Assembly (NCBI GenBank): GCA_965230225.1
Contig: CBDDKM010000010.1
Location: 434,001 to 498,000, forward strand
DNA length: 64,000 nt
Source of the DNA: CALSMU01 sp965230225
GTDB lineage: Bacteria; Bacteroidota; Bacteroidia; Flavobacteriales_D; Parvicellaceae
Direction: 5' to 3'
Made by a program: the position numbers and the translations under genes. The notes under the pieces are model-generated. The model was not told the DNA's origin and ran no database searches. It saw nothing but the letters and a program-made list of their open reading frames with translations. The stretch's first letter is position 1, and each line of letters starts with the position of its first letter. Shown here one piece after another: positions 27,394 through 35,602 of the stretch.

Positions 27394-27752
27394 TTTATAT
27401 CTATTTCCTATACCAGTATTTGTAACCCTAGTTGATAAATTTTATTCGATTCACCTCAACATGGTTGAACTATTCACACTATCTAAGTCAAAGAGCCTAT
27501 CATTATTCCAATCCTAAATCTTAATTTCCAATAAATTCCTAATGAACAAAGATTAACATTTCCCTATTTCTCCAACCGCTCCTCAGTATCATATTAACAA
27601 ATAAGTAATTAACCATATACTATTTTATGAATTCACTAATATAACCACAAGCAAATCATGAATCTGTAAATCATCATATTGTACTCCTAAATCTTTCATT
27701 ATTAAAATTCTACTGGATTTAAGCATCAGAATTCCATAGCTTTGTATAGTCT
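27394..27752. other. Intergenic region, 359 bases
   Basis: AT-rich space between divergent prmC and the TPR/AraC-type gene. I find no coding frame longer than about 18 codons, no RNA gene and no strong hairpin. It holds the promoter of the right-hand gene at its right edge (27737-27744). Its length compared with neighbouring gaps leaves room for regulator binding sites, but I see no clear inverted repeat. Confidence 0.6.
27737..27744 (+). promoter_or_regulatory. -7 box (TAGCTTTG) of the TPR/AraC-type regulator
   Basis: Perfect TAnnTTTG ending eight bases before the ATG at 27753. Confidence 0.55.
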
Positions 27753-29597
27753 ATGATTAAGAGAGGGGTCTACACTACACTGTTCACTACTATACTATTC
27801 TTACTGTTCAACTCTCAATTAAATGCCCAATCCACCACCAATAGTTTGGAAGGGTATGCAATTGATACGTCGTCGGTTAGGATTCTTATTGCCGAATCTA
27901 AAAAACTAAATTCAACAGATAGCGCTAAAGCTTTTCATTTGGGTAAGTTGGCTGTTCAAATTGCAGAACAATTAGAAGGACATGCGAACATTATTCGCAC
28001 AAAGTATAATTTGGCGAAACTGTACCGGGGTCACAACATTCACAATCAGGCAATCTACTACTATCAGGAAGTAATTGACCTTTGTATGGCCAATGGCATG
28101 CAAGATCACGTTCCCAACATGAAAAGAGAGCTCGGAAGAGTTTATTATGAAGGTGGAGATTTTACTACAGCCATGGAAATCTACATGGAAGCTCTTGCAC
28201 AATATGATGAGTTAGGTGTTAAGGATAGTTCATACGCCTGGCTACTTCGATATATTGGTTCTGTATTCAAACGTCAGCACAACAATGAAAGAGCCCTGGA
28301 GTATTACTTAAGAGCAGTCGAATTGTTTAAAAACCTTGAAGAACACGACGGTATCGCCTCTAGTTACAATACCATAGCTAATGCCTATTTAGGCATGGAA
28401 CAATTTGAGCTTTCTCTGAAATATTACCTGATGGCAAAGGAGGTCTGTGAGGACCATCAGCTTAAACACAGAAGGTTAGTCATAATAGGAAACCTTGGAA
28501 ACATTTATACTGAGTTAGAACAGTTTGATGATGCCATTATGTACATCGATCAGGAATACGCTGAGTTGGCAGATACGATTAACAGAAAGCCAGATTACGC
28601 ATTTATTGGCTCCAACAGGAGCAATCTTGCCAGGGTGTTTTATTTACAAAAGAACTACCAAAAGGCGTTAGAATACTACGAACAAGCAGAGCATTTCATC
28701 AAAAAATCGGAAAAGAAGCAAATTCAAAATCTTGAAGGAATCTTTAAAGGTAGGTACCTTGTTTTCGAAGCTCAGGGGGAATATAAGTTGGCCCTTGACA
28801 ACTTTAAACAATACAGTACATACCGAGATTCTTTATCTGGTTCTTATGTGGTAAGTAAAGTAAAAGAGATTGAGTCTAATTACGAGACCTCCAAAGATCA
28901 CAAGATCATCAACCACCTTAATTCGGACAATAAAACATTAACAGAACAAAATGAAGAGGAAGTAGCCTTTTCGAGAAGAGTAACCAATGGAATCATTGCG
29001 CTTTGCTTTGTTATTCTTGGAATACTAATCTTTTCCTTCATCATTTACCGACAGAAAAAACAGCTGGAAAAAGCTTCTGCCAACCTATTTGAAAAAAACC
29101 TGGAGGTATTAGAATCAGAGCAAAAGCTTCGAGAAATTACTACTACCAACAAGGTCCCTCCGGTCATTAAGCAGATTAAGTTACCCACCATTGAAGATAA
29201 ATATTCCGGATCAGCACTATCAGAAGAACAAAAAGAAGAGTTATTGATACAGATCATAAATACAATGGAAGAGGATCAAATCTTTAAAGAGAAAGACCTC
29301 ACTGTATTTACTGTAGCAAAAGTGCTGGACACTAATAAAAGCTATATATCACAAGTGATCAACGAAAAGCTAAGTGTAAACTTTAGCAACTTTGTAAACG
29401 AATATAGAATAAAAGAAGCCAGAAGAATGCTTTCCGAAAAAGAGCATCGTCACTTAACCATTGAAGCTATTTCCGGAATCACAGGATTCAATTCAATTTC
29501 GACGTTTAATAGTGCATTTAAAAAGTTTACAGGGATTACTCCATCCTTCTTTCTTAAATCAGTAATTGCAAAGGAAAAAGAGGATTCTTCTGTTTAA
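27753..29597 (+). CDS. TPR-transmembrane-AraC-type HTH regulator
   Basis: This 614-residue protein has a signal or anchor at 1-26, tetratricopeptide repeats over about 45-360 (for example NNERALEYYLRAVELFKNL and YQKALEYYEQAEHF), and a single transmembrane helix near 412-433 (GIIALCFVILGILIFSF). A coiled linker follows, then a C-terminal AraC-family DNA-binding domain at about 510-605 (NKSYISQVINEK; FNSISTFNSAFKKFTGITPSFF). The TPR part would be periplasmic and the HTH cytoplasmic, so this is a one-component membrane sensor. Its targets are not shown; the surface-protein genes immediately downstream are candidates. Confidence 0.88.
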   Translation: MIKRGVYTTLFTTILFLLFNSQLNAQSTTNSLEGYAIDTSSVRILIAESKKLNSTDSAKAFHLGKLAVQIAEQLEGHANIIRTKYNLAKLYRGHNIHNQAIYYYQEVIDLCMANGMQDHVPNMKRELGRVYYEGGDFTTAMEIYMEALAQYDELGVKDSSYAWLLRYIGSVFKRQHNNERALEYYLRAVELFKNLEEHDGIASSYNTIANAYLGMEQFELSLKYYLMAKEVCEDHQLKHRRLVIIGNLGNIYTELEQFDDAIMYIDQEYAELADTINRKPDYAFIGSNRSNLARVFYLQKNYQKALEYYEQAEHFIKKSEKKQIQNLEGIFKGRYLVFEAQGEYKLALDNFKQYSTYRDSLSGSYVVSKVKEIESNYETSKDHKIINHLNSDNKTLTEQNEEEVAFSRRVTNGIIALCFVILGILIFSFIIYRQKKQLEKASANLFEKNLEVLESEQKLREITTTNKVPPVIKQIKLPTIEDKYSGSALSEEQKEELLIQIINTMEEDQIFKEKDLTVFTVAKVLDTNKSYISQVINEKLSVNFSNFVNEYRIKEARRMLSEKEHRHLTIEAISGITGFNSISTFNSAFKKFTGITPSFFLKSVIAKEKEDSSV

Positions 29598-29686
29598 ATC
29601 TGTCTTGATTCTGACCAATCCGTGAATTAATAAGTATCCGTACAATTAGAATTTTTGAAATTCACTCAAAATGCATATCATCGTCC

Positions 29687-31690
29687 ATGATCTACTGCAA
29701 AAACAACACACCTGCCTCTTCATTTACTTCATTCAGCCTGTTGGCATGCGTTTGTTTATTCTTTGCTACAAATAGCTGGGGGCAAAATGCAGAAGAGAAG
29801 GCAAAAATTATTTCGCAGTATGATCTTGAAAAATTGGAGCAACTCAGATCCAAGTTTGAAGTCGCTCATTTAAACAACGTAAAAAAAGCTCAGGAGTTAG
29901 CCAAAGTCAATAATTGGCCACTTGAAATTCAGTTAGAAAATGGAGGATTCTCTCAATTGGTTGGAGTTAGAGATGACCTCACACCAATTTATTACACTGA
30001 CGAAAACGATGGAGCTGCTCTAACTGCAAGAACGAATGAACTTTACCCAGGAGGATCATTAGGACTGAATTTAACGGGCGACGGAATGACTATCAGTGTA
30101 TGGGAGGTCGGAGCTGTCCGTCCTACTCATCAACTTTTCGAAGGAAGAGTAACCTCAGTTCAAGGCGGAAACCTTTCTGATCACGCATCCCATGTAAGTG
30201 GAACCATAGCTGGTTCAGGTGCTTTCCAGAATGGAGCTGCTCAGGGGATGGCCTACGAGGCAGAAGTAAGAGTATTTAGTGCTTCTGGCGACGAAGCAGA
30301 AGTAATATCGGAAGCGGCCTCAGGCAATCTAATCTCTAGCCATTCTTACGGTATAAGTGCAGTTGGATCATCATCTGCTTACCTAGGAAAATACGATGGT
30401 AACGCTCGTGATTACGACGAAATAATGTACAATGCTCCTTATTACCTTGGAGTATTCTCTGCAGGTAACGATCGAAATGATGGAATTAATGCAACCGGAT
30501 ATGATTTATTAACCGACATGTCGTGCTCAAAAAATGGAGTCACAGTAGCGGCGGTAGGACAGGTTTCCAATTACATTAACCCAAATAGTGTTAATATGTC
30601 CTCTTTTAGTTCATGGGGACCAACCGATGATGGACGGATCAAACCCGATATCTCAGCAAAGGGAGTCTCTTTATACTCTGCCTACTCCTCTTCCAACACT
30701 TCTTATGGCACTATGAGTGGTACTTCCATGTCAACGCCATCAGTTTCAGGAACTATGCTTTTACTTCAGCAGCACTATAATGAAACACATGGTCAGTTTA
30801 TGCTCTCTTCTACTTTAAGGGGACTAGTATGTCATACTGCCGATGAAGCTGGTGCAAATGATGGACCTGACTACTCCTATGGATGGGGACTGATCAATGC
30901 TAAAAGAGCTGCAGAGACCATTACAAACAATGGAGGTAGCTCCAGAATTGAGGAAATCGAACTAAATCAGGGAGACACATACTCCATTGAGGTTGGAGCA
31001 TCTGGACTAGAACCTTTAATGGCATCCATTACCTGGACCGACCCTAAAGCATCAGTTGGGCCCAATATTGTTAACGACAGGACCCCTAAATTAATTAATG
31101 ATCTGGACATCAGAATTTACAAAAATGATTCAACCTATTACCCCTGGAAACTGGATCCAGACAATCCTTCGGATGCAGCTATCAACAGCGACAACCTGGT
31201 AGACAATATCGAAAAAATCGAAATTGATAGTTCTTATGGAGCATATCAAATCGAAATAAGCCATAAGGGGAATTTATATAGTGGAACTCAAAGAGTATCC
31301 CTAATTATTACAGGATTGGTTGAAGAGGATTGCAACGGAGATGGTGGAGGTGCTGCAATTGTTGATTCTTGTGGAATTTGCTCAGGAGGAAACACGGAAA
31401 TTGATCAAATATTAGCTACAGAGGACTGTCAATCTTCTGATTTACTGGAACTAATCTTCTACCCTAATCCTACTCAAGGGGAGTTATTAATCGAGACTTC
31501 AGAAACAGCGTATGCACCTTTTAAAGTTACAATTACCAATATGTTAGGTCAGGTGGTGTATTTTAGTGAAATTGATCTTCAACACTCTCCTACCAGCCTT
31601 AACCTTAACTCTCTATCTGCTGGAAGTTATTCTATCCTATTGGAAAACGATCAACACACTTTCCAGGAAAGAATTGTGATCCAGGAATAA
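29687..31690 (+). CDS. Subtilisin-like (S8) serine peptidase with T9SS sorting domain
   Basis: This 667-residue protein has a signal peptide (about 1-33), an S8 domain with H166 (DHASHVSG), the oxyanion Asn in FSAGNDRN, and S347 in GTSMSTPSVSG. At the position of the catalytic Asp the sequence reads VWEVG, giving Glu140. A P/beta-sandwich domain follows, then a short Cys-Gly motif (DSCGICSGGNT) common in Bacteroidota surface proteins, then a type A sorting domain (LIFYPNPTQGE). It should be secreted through the T9SS and anchored or released. Activity is uncertain because of the Asp-to-Glu change. Confidence 0.9.
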   Translation: MIYCKNNTPASSFTSFSLLACVCLFFATNSWGQNAEEKAKIISQYDLEKLEQLRSKFEVAHLNNVKKAQELAKVNNWPLEIQLENGGFSQLVGVRDDLTPIYYTDENDGAALTARTNELYPGGSLGLNLTGDGMTISVWEVGAVRPTHQLFEGRVTSVQGGNLSDHASHVSGTIAGSGAFQNGAAQGMAYEAEVRVFSASGDEAEVISEAASGNLISSHSYGISAVGSSSAYLGKYDGNARDYDEIMYNAPYYLGVFSAGNDRNDGINATGYDLLTDMSCSKNGVTVAAVGQVSNYINPNSVNMSSFSSWGPTDDGRIKPDISAKGVSLYSAYSSSNTSYGTMSGTSMSTPSVSGTMLLLQQHYNETHGQFMLSSTLRGLVCHTADEAGANDGPDYSYGWGLINAKRAAETITNNGGSSRIEEIELNQGDTYSIEVGASGLEPLMASITWTDPKASVGPNIVNDRTPKLINDLDIRIYKNDSTYYPWKLDPDNPSDAAINSDNLVDNIEKIEIDSSYGAYQIEISHKGNLYSGTQRVSLIITGLVEEDCNGDGGGAAIVDSCGICSGGNTEIDQILATEDCQSSDLLELIFYPNPTQGELLIETSETAYAPFKVTITNMLGQVVYFSEIDLQHSPTSLNLNSLSAGSYSILLENDQHTFQERIVIQE

Positions 31691-31896
31691 AGCAGATTTT
31701 CCTTTCTTATCAGAAACACTTCAAGTATAATCTTCCTCTATCTTACAGATTAGAGCTTCTATCTTGATGGATTTATAAATCCAACAGTAGTTAATCGTGT
31801 TTGTGGCCTGAGCCATTTTTTATCACCTCAATTCCTCTCTATTTTAGCCTCATAGACCTAAACCACAACACTAATTTAACTACATACAATTAAATC

Positions 31897-33375
31897 ATGC
31901 TTAAAGCTAAACTTATCCTATTCGGCACCTTTTTAATCTCAATTGGTTCTATTGCACAAAATGTTGGAATTAACACCAACGGTACTGCCCCCAATGCCTC
32001 TTCCATGCTGGATATTTCTTCCACGACTAAAGGATTGTTAATTCCAAGGGTAACAAATGCTCAAAAAGCTGCTATGAATCCACTACCAGCTCCAGCAGAA
32101 GGGCTAACGATTTATCAAACTGACGGTGAAGAAGGATATTACTACAATATTAGCACCACTACCACTCCTAACTGGGTAAGATTAATGCCTGCCTACGAAG
32201 GGTGGCAATTGGCTGGAAACGGAGGGACAACCGCAGGTACTGACTTTTTAGGAACCATTGATGCTGAAGACCTGGTAATCAAATCTGATAATACAGAAAG
32301 AATTAGAATTGAATCAGGAGGTGATATCGGAATTAACACGAGTAACCCCGTAGAATTATTACACTTAAAATCTGATGATGCCGATATAGACATGGAAACA
32401 AACGGCACTGATGTTTCAACCATCCATTACAAAAAATCAAGAGGTACACCTTCTTCACCTAGCATTGTTCAAGATGGAGATTTACTAGGGCAAGTTGAAT
32501 TTCAAGGTTATGATGGTAGTGACTATGAAATAGCAGCGGGAATTGCAGGGACAGTTGATGATGCCCCTTCAGGAAATGATATGCCAGGTGCTCTCTATTT
32601 TTATACTACTCCTGATAATTCAACCAGCTCGGAGTATAGAATGAAAATAGATCAGGACGGAGAAACCTGGATTGACTCTGAAACCAATGGAAGTACCGGT
32701 TCCCCATTAACCCTATACAGAAGCACTGCATCTCCAGCAGATGGAGACCAGTTAGAGTTTGGATTGTACCATGAAGGAAGTGCAGGAAACTATGCTCAAA
32801 TTGCAGGGCTCAATGCTAAAATTGACGATGTAACTGATGGTACTGAAGATAGCGAATTAAGAATTGGAACCATCTTCGGAGGAACCTATTACCATGAATT
32901 GGTAATTGATAATGTTGGAAACGTTTTCCCATATTACGACAACAACGGTTCTCTAGGAACATCTGCCGATAGATGGACCCAGGTTTATGCCGTTAACGGA
33001 ACCATCAACACTTCAGACATGAGATACAAAAAGAACGTACAACCACTAACTTACGGTTTGAACGAAATCATGCAGTTATCCACTTTCACTTATCAGTGGG
33101 ATCACGACAAACTCTTACCTCAATCGGGAGAAGGAGATTTGAAACCACAGAATAACTTAGATAATAATTACCACATTGGATTTAGTGCTCAGGAAATGCA
33201 AACCATTATCCCTGAATTGGTAGTGGTTGGCGATGATGTACAAAATAACCTTGGTGTTTATTACTCTCACCTTGCTCCTGTATTAACCAAAGCAATTCAG
33301 GAACAACAAGGAATGATAGAAGAATTGCAAAAGATCATTAAAGAACTTCAAAAGGAGATAGAATCTTTAAAATAA
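31897..33375 (+). CDS. Tail-fibre-like surface protein with S74 intramolecular chaperone domain (copy 1)
   Basis: The 492-residue protein has a signal peptide (1-20, ending SIAQ), then the Bacteroidota-typical opening NVGINTNGTAPNASSMLDISS. A beta-rich stalk follows, then a C-terminal peptidase S74 domain from about residue 369, and a terminal coiled coil (QEQQGMIEELQ...). S74 domains trimerise fibres and then cut themselves off at a Ser. Here the site reads TSDMRYKK, with S373-D374. Upstream lies a C/T-rich box (about 31816-31852) repeated before copy 2. The function is probably a trimeric surface fibre. Confidence 0.85.
   Translation: MLKAKLILFGTFLISIGSIAQNVGINTNGTAPNASSMLDISSTTKGLLIPRVTNAQKAAMNPLPAPAEGLTIYQTDGEEGYYYNISTTTTPNWVRLMPAYEGWQLAGNGGTTAGTDFLGTIDAEDLVIKSDNTERIRIESGGDIGINTSNPVELLHLKSDDADIDMETNGTDVSTIHYKKSRGTPSSPSIVQDGDLLGQVEFQGYDGSDYEIAAGIAGTVDDAPSGNDMPGALYFYTTPDNSTSSEYRMKIDQDGETWIDSETNGSTGSPLTLYRSTASPADGDQLEFGLYHEGSAGNYAQIAGLNAKIDDVTDGTEDSELRIGTIFGGTYYHELVIDNVGNVFPYYDNNGSLGTSADRWTQVYAVNGTINTSDMRYKKNVQPLTYGLNEIMQLSTFTYQWDHDKLLPQSGEGDLKPQNNLDNNYHIGFSAQEMQTIIPELVVVGDDVQNNLGVYYSHLAPVLTKAIQEQQGMIEELQKIIKELQKEIESLK
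32660..33375 (+). repeat. Long direct repeat, arm 1 (3' half of S74 copy 1)
   Basis: These 716 bases match 34801-35537 closely, apart from a 21-base insertion near the end of the second arm. In the segment 33001-33245 I count about five differences, mostly at silent sites, which indicates recent duplication or gene conversion. Confidence 0.85.
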
Positions 33376-33752
33376 ATACAACCTTAACAACCCAAAACTT
33401 AAAGTCTAAAATGAACCAGATCTTCATGCCTGAATGCAAGGAGATTTGGTCATTTTTGAATTACGTACACCAACCTAAATGCAAATACCCCATTCAGAAA
33501 GCAGAAAATCACCTCTTGACTCACCTCAAAAAAAACTACTCTAAACTAGCTTAAACCAATAGTTTAGGGCTAAAATCTTTACGGATTTCTAAATCTGGCA
33601 GTAATTTATTGGACTTCTAGCCTACTCTATTTTTTATCTCCTTTATTCCACCCTATTTTAGCTTTAATGCATTCGTTCCAAATTAATGATTGGATGATGC
33701 ACTGAACAATTACAACAACATCACACTACACTACTAACAAGTTAATTACACC
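33376..33752. other. Intergenic region, 377 bases, with duplicated upstream box
   Basis: The region between the two S74 genes has no terminator. Around 33630-33667 it carries a pyrimidine-rich stretch (ATTTTTTATCTCC...CCTATTTTAG) that resembles 31816-31852 before copy 1, so the upstream control region was duplicated with the gene. A 47-codon frame (33411-33554) is present but unsupported. Confidence 0.5.
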
Positions 33753-35537
33753 ATGGTTAAACTAAATCTTATTCTATTAGGCACCCTTTTTACCACTTTC
33801 ATTTCTTTTGCTCAAAATGTAGGAATCAATTCCAATGGAGCAGCTCCAAATGCATCTTCCATGCTAGACATTACTTCTACATCTAAGGGGTTATTAATTC
33901 CAAGAGTTACCAGTGCTCAAAAAACAGCCATGAATCCTTTGCCAGCAGCGGCAGAAGGACTAACGGTATATCAAACCAATGGTGAGGAAGGGTTTTACTA
34001 CAACATTAGTACAACTACCACTCCGAACTGGGTAAGGCTAATGCCTGCCGATGAGGGATGGAAACTAGCAGGTAACGCAAGCACCACAGCAGGCACTGAC
34101 TTTCTGGGTACAACCGATGCAGTAGACCTGGTAATCAAATCAAACAACACCGAAAGAATCAGAATAGAATCTGATGGTGATATTGGAATCGGAACTGCCA
34201 CTCCTGCCGCAAAAACTCATATATACAACAGCGAAGCGGATGCGGGGGTTGTTCGAATTGATAATCCTCATGCCTCTGGTTTTGCAGGAGCCTACTTCTA
34301 CGAAGGAGCCAGTTTACATGGGTGGATTGGACACGTTAATAGTACTTCCGGATTTGGAGGTACCAGTTTATTTCAGGTGGCATCCGCAGGAATGGACATG
34401 GTTTTTAGTACTAACTCTGGAGATTTTTATGAAGAACAAGTAAGAATTGACACCGATGGTAATGTTGGTATAAACATGAGCGCACCGGAAGAGTTATTGC
34501 ACATCCAGTCTGATGATGCAGATATCGATTTGGAAACCAATGGAACTGATGTTTCAAGTTTTCACTTTAAAAAATCAAGAGGAACGTCGGCCAGCCCTAC
34601 TACTGTGTTAGATGGCACGAATTTAGGGAAAGTAGAATTTCAAGGTTACGATGGAAGCGGTTTCGAAATCGCTGCTAGCATAACGGCCTACGTAGATGGA
34701 ACTCCTTCTAATGGTAGTGACATGCCAGGAAGTTTATCCTTCAATACTTCTCCTGATGGTACCTCATCAGCTGTAGCCAGGATGAACATTGCAGAAGATG
34801 GAGAAACCTGGATTGACTCTGAAACTAACGGGAGTACCGGATACCCATTAACCCTATATAGAAGTACTGCTTCTCCTGCAGATGGAGATCGATTAGAGTT
34901 TGGATTGTACCATGAAGGAAGTGCGGGAAACTATGCTCAAATTGCAGGACTCAATGCTAAAATGGATGATGTATCTGACGGTACTGAAGATAGCGAATTA
35001 AGAATTGGAACCATCGATGGAGGAACCTATTACCATGAATTGGTAATTGATGATGTTGGAAACGTTTTCCCATATTACGACAACAACGGTTCTCTAGGAA
35101 CATCTGCCGATAGATGGACTCAGGTTTATGCCGTTAACGGAACCATCAACACTTCAGACATGAGGTACAAAAAGAACGTACAACCATTAACTTACGGCTT
35201 GAACGAAATCATGCAGTTATCCACTTTCACTTATCAGTGGGATCACGACAAACTCTTACCTCAATCGGAAGAAGGAGATTTGAAACCACAGAATAACTTA
35301 GATAATAATTACCACATTGGATTTAGTGCTCAGGAAATGCAAACCATTATCCCTGAATTGGTAGTGGTTGGCGATGATGCACAAAATAACCTTGGTGTTT
35401 ATTATTCTCATCTTGCTCCTGTATTAACCAAAGCAATTCAGGAACAACAGGAAATGATTGATGAGCAACATGGGATGATTGAAGACTTACAAAACATCAT
35501 CAAAGAACTTCAAAAGGAAATTGAATCTTTAAAATAA
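33753..35537 (+). CDS. Tail-fibre-like surface protein with S74 intramolecular chaperone domain (copy 2)
   Basis: This 594-residue paralogue of the preceding gene has the same signal peptide, opening, stalk motifs and S74 domain (S468-D469 in TSDMRYKK). It is about 100 residues longer because of an extra stalk block at about 150-250 (GIGTATPAAKTHIYNS to VGINMSAPEELLH), plus seven residues in the coiled coil. The 5' third is clearly homologous but diverged, while the 3' part is nearly identical. It is followed by a strong terminator. A phage-tail origin is possible for the domain, but no other phage gene is present. Confidence 0.85.
   Translation: MVKLNLILLGTLFTTFISFAQNVGINSNGAAPNASSMLDITSTSKGLLIPRVTSAQKTAMNPLPAAAEGLTVYQTNGEEGFYYNISTTTTPNWVRLMPADEGWKLAGNASTTAGTDFLGTTDAVDLVIKSNNTERIRIESDGDIGIGTATPAAKTHIYNSEADAGVVRIDNPHASGFAGAYFYEGASLHGWIGHVNSTSGFGGTSLFQVASAGMDMVFSTNSGDFYEEQVRIDTDGNVGINMSAPEELLHIQSDDADIDLETNGTDVSSFHFKKSRGTSASPTTVLDGTNLGKVEFQGYDGSGFEIAASITAYVDGTPSNGSDMPGSLSFNTSPDGTSSAVARMNIAEDGETWIDSETNGSTGYPLTLYRSTASPADGDRLEFGLYHEGSAGNYAQIAGLNAKMDDVSDGTEDSELRIGTIDGGTYYHELVIDDVGNVFPYYDNNGSLGTSADRWTQVYAVNGTINTSDMRYKKNVQPLTYGLNEIMQLSTFTYQWDHDKLLPQSEEGDLKPQNNLDNNYHIGFSAQEMQTIIPELVVVGDDAQNNLGVYYSHLAPVLTKAIQEQQEMIDEQHGMIEDLQNIIKELQKEIESLK
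34801..35537 (+). repeat. Long direct repeat, arm 2 (3' half of S74 copy 2)
   Basis: The second arm of the repeat at 32660-33375. Its only length difference is 21 bases adding seven residues (EMIDEQH-type) in the terminal coiled coil. Confidence 0.85.
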
Positions 35538-35569
35538 TTTGACACCCACCAAACAACCCATAGCTAACT

Positions 35570-35602
35570 AAAAGGCCCCGAATTGGGGCCTTTTAATTTT
35601 TT
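35570..35602. terminator. Bidirectional intrinsic terminator
   Basis: AAAAGGCCCC (35570-35579), loop GAATT, GGGGCCTTTT (35585-35594), then AATTTTTTA. The stem starts with A-run and ends with T-run on both strands, so it can stop both the S74 gene and the convergent macroglobulin gene. Confidence 0.85.

Noticed and set aside
33411..33554. A 47-codon frame between the two S74 genes (begins MNQIFMPECK).
   Set aside because: No promoter box or ribosome-binding context, no known fold, and in a region that appears to be only a spacer. Kept out of the gene list; homologues in relatives would be needed to revive it.
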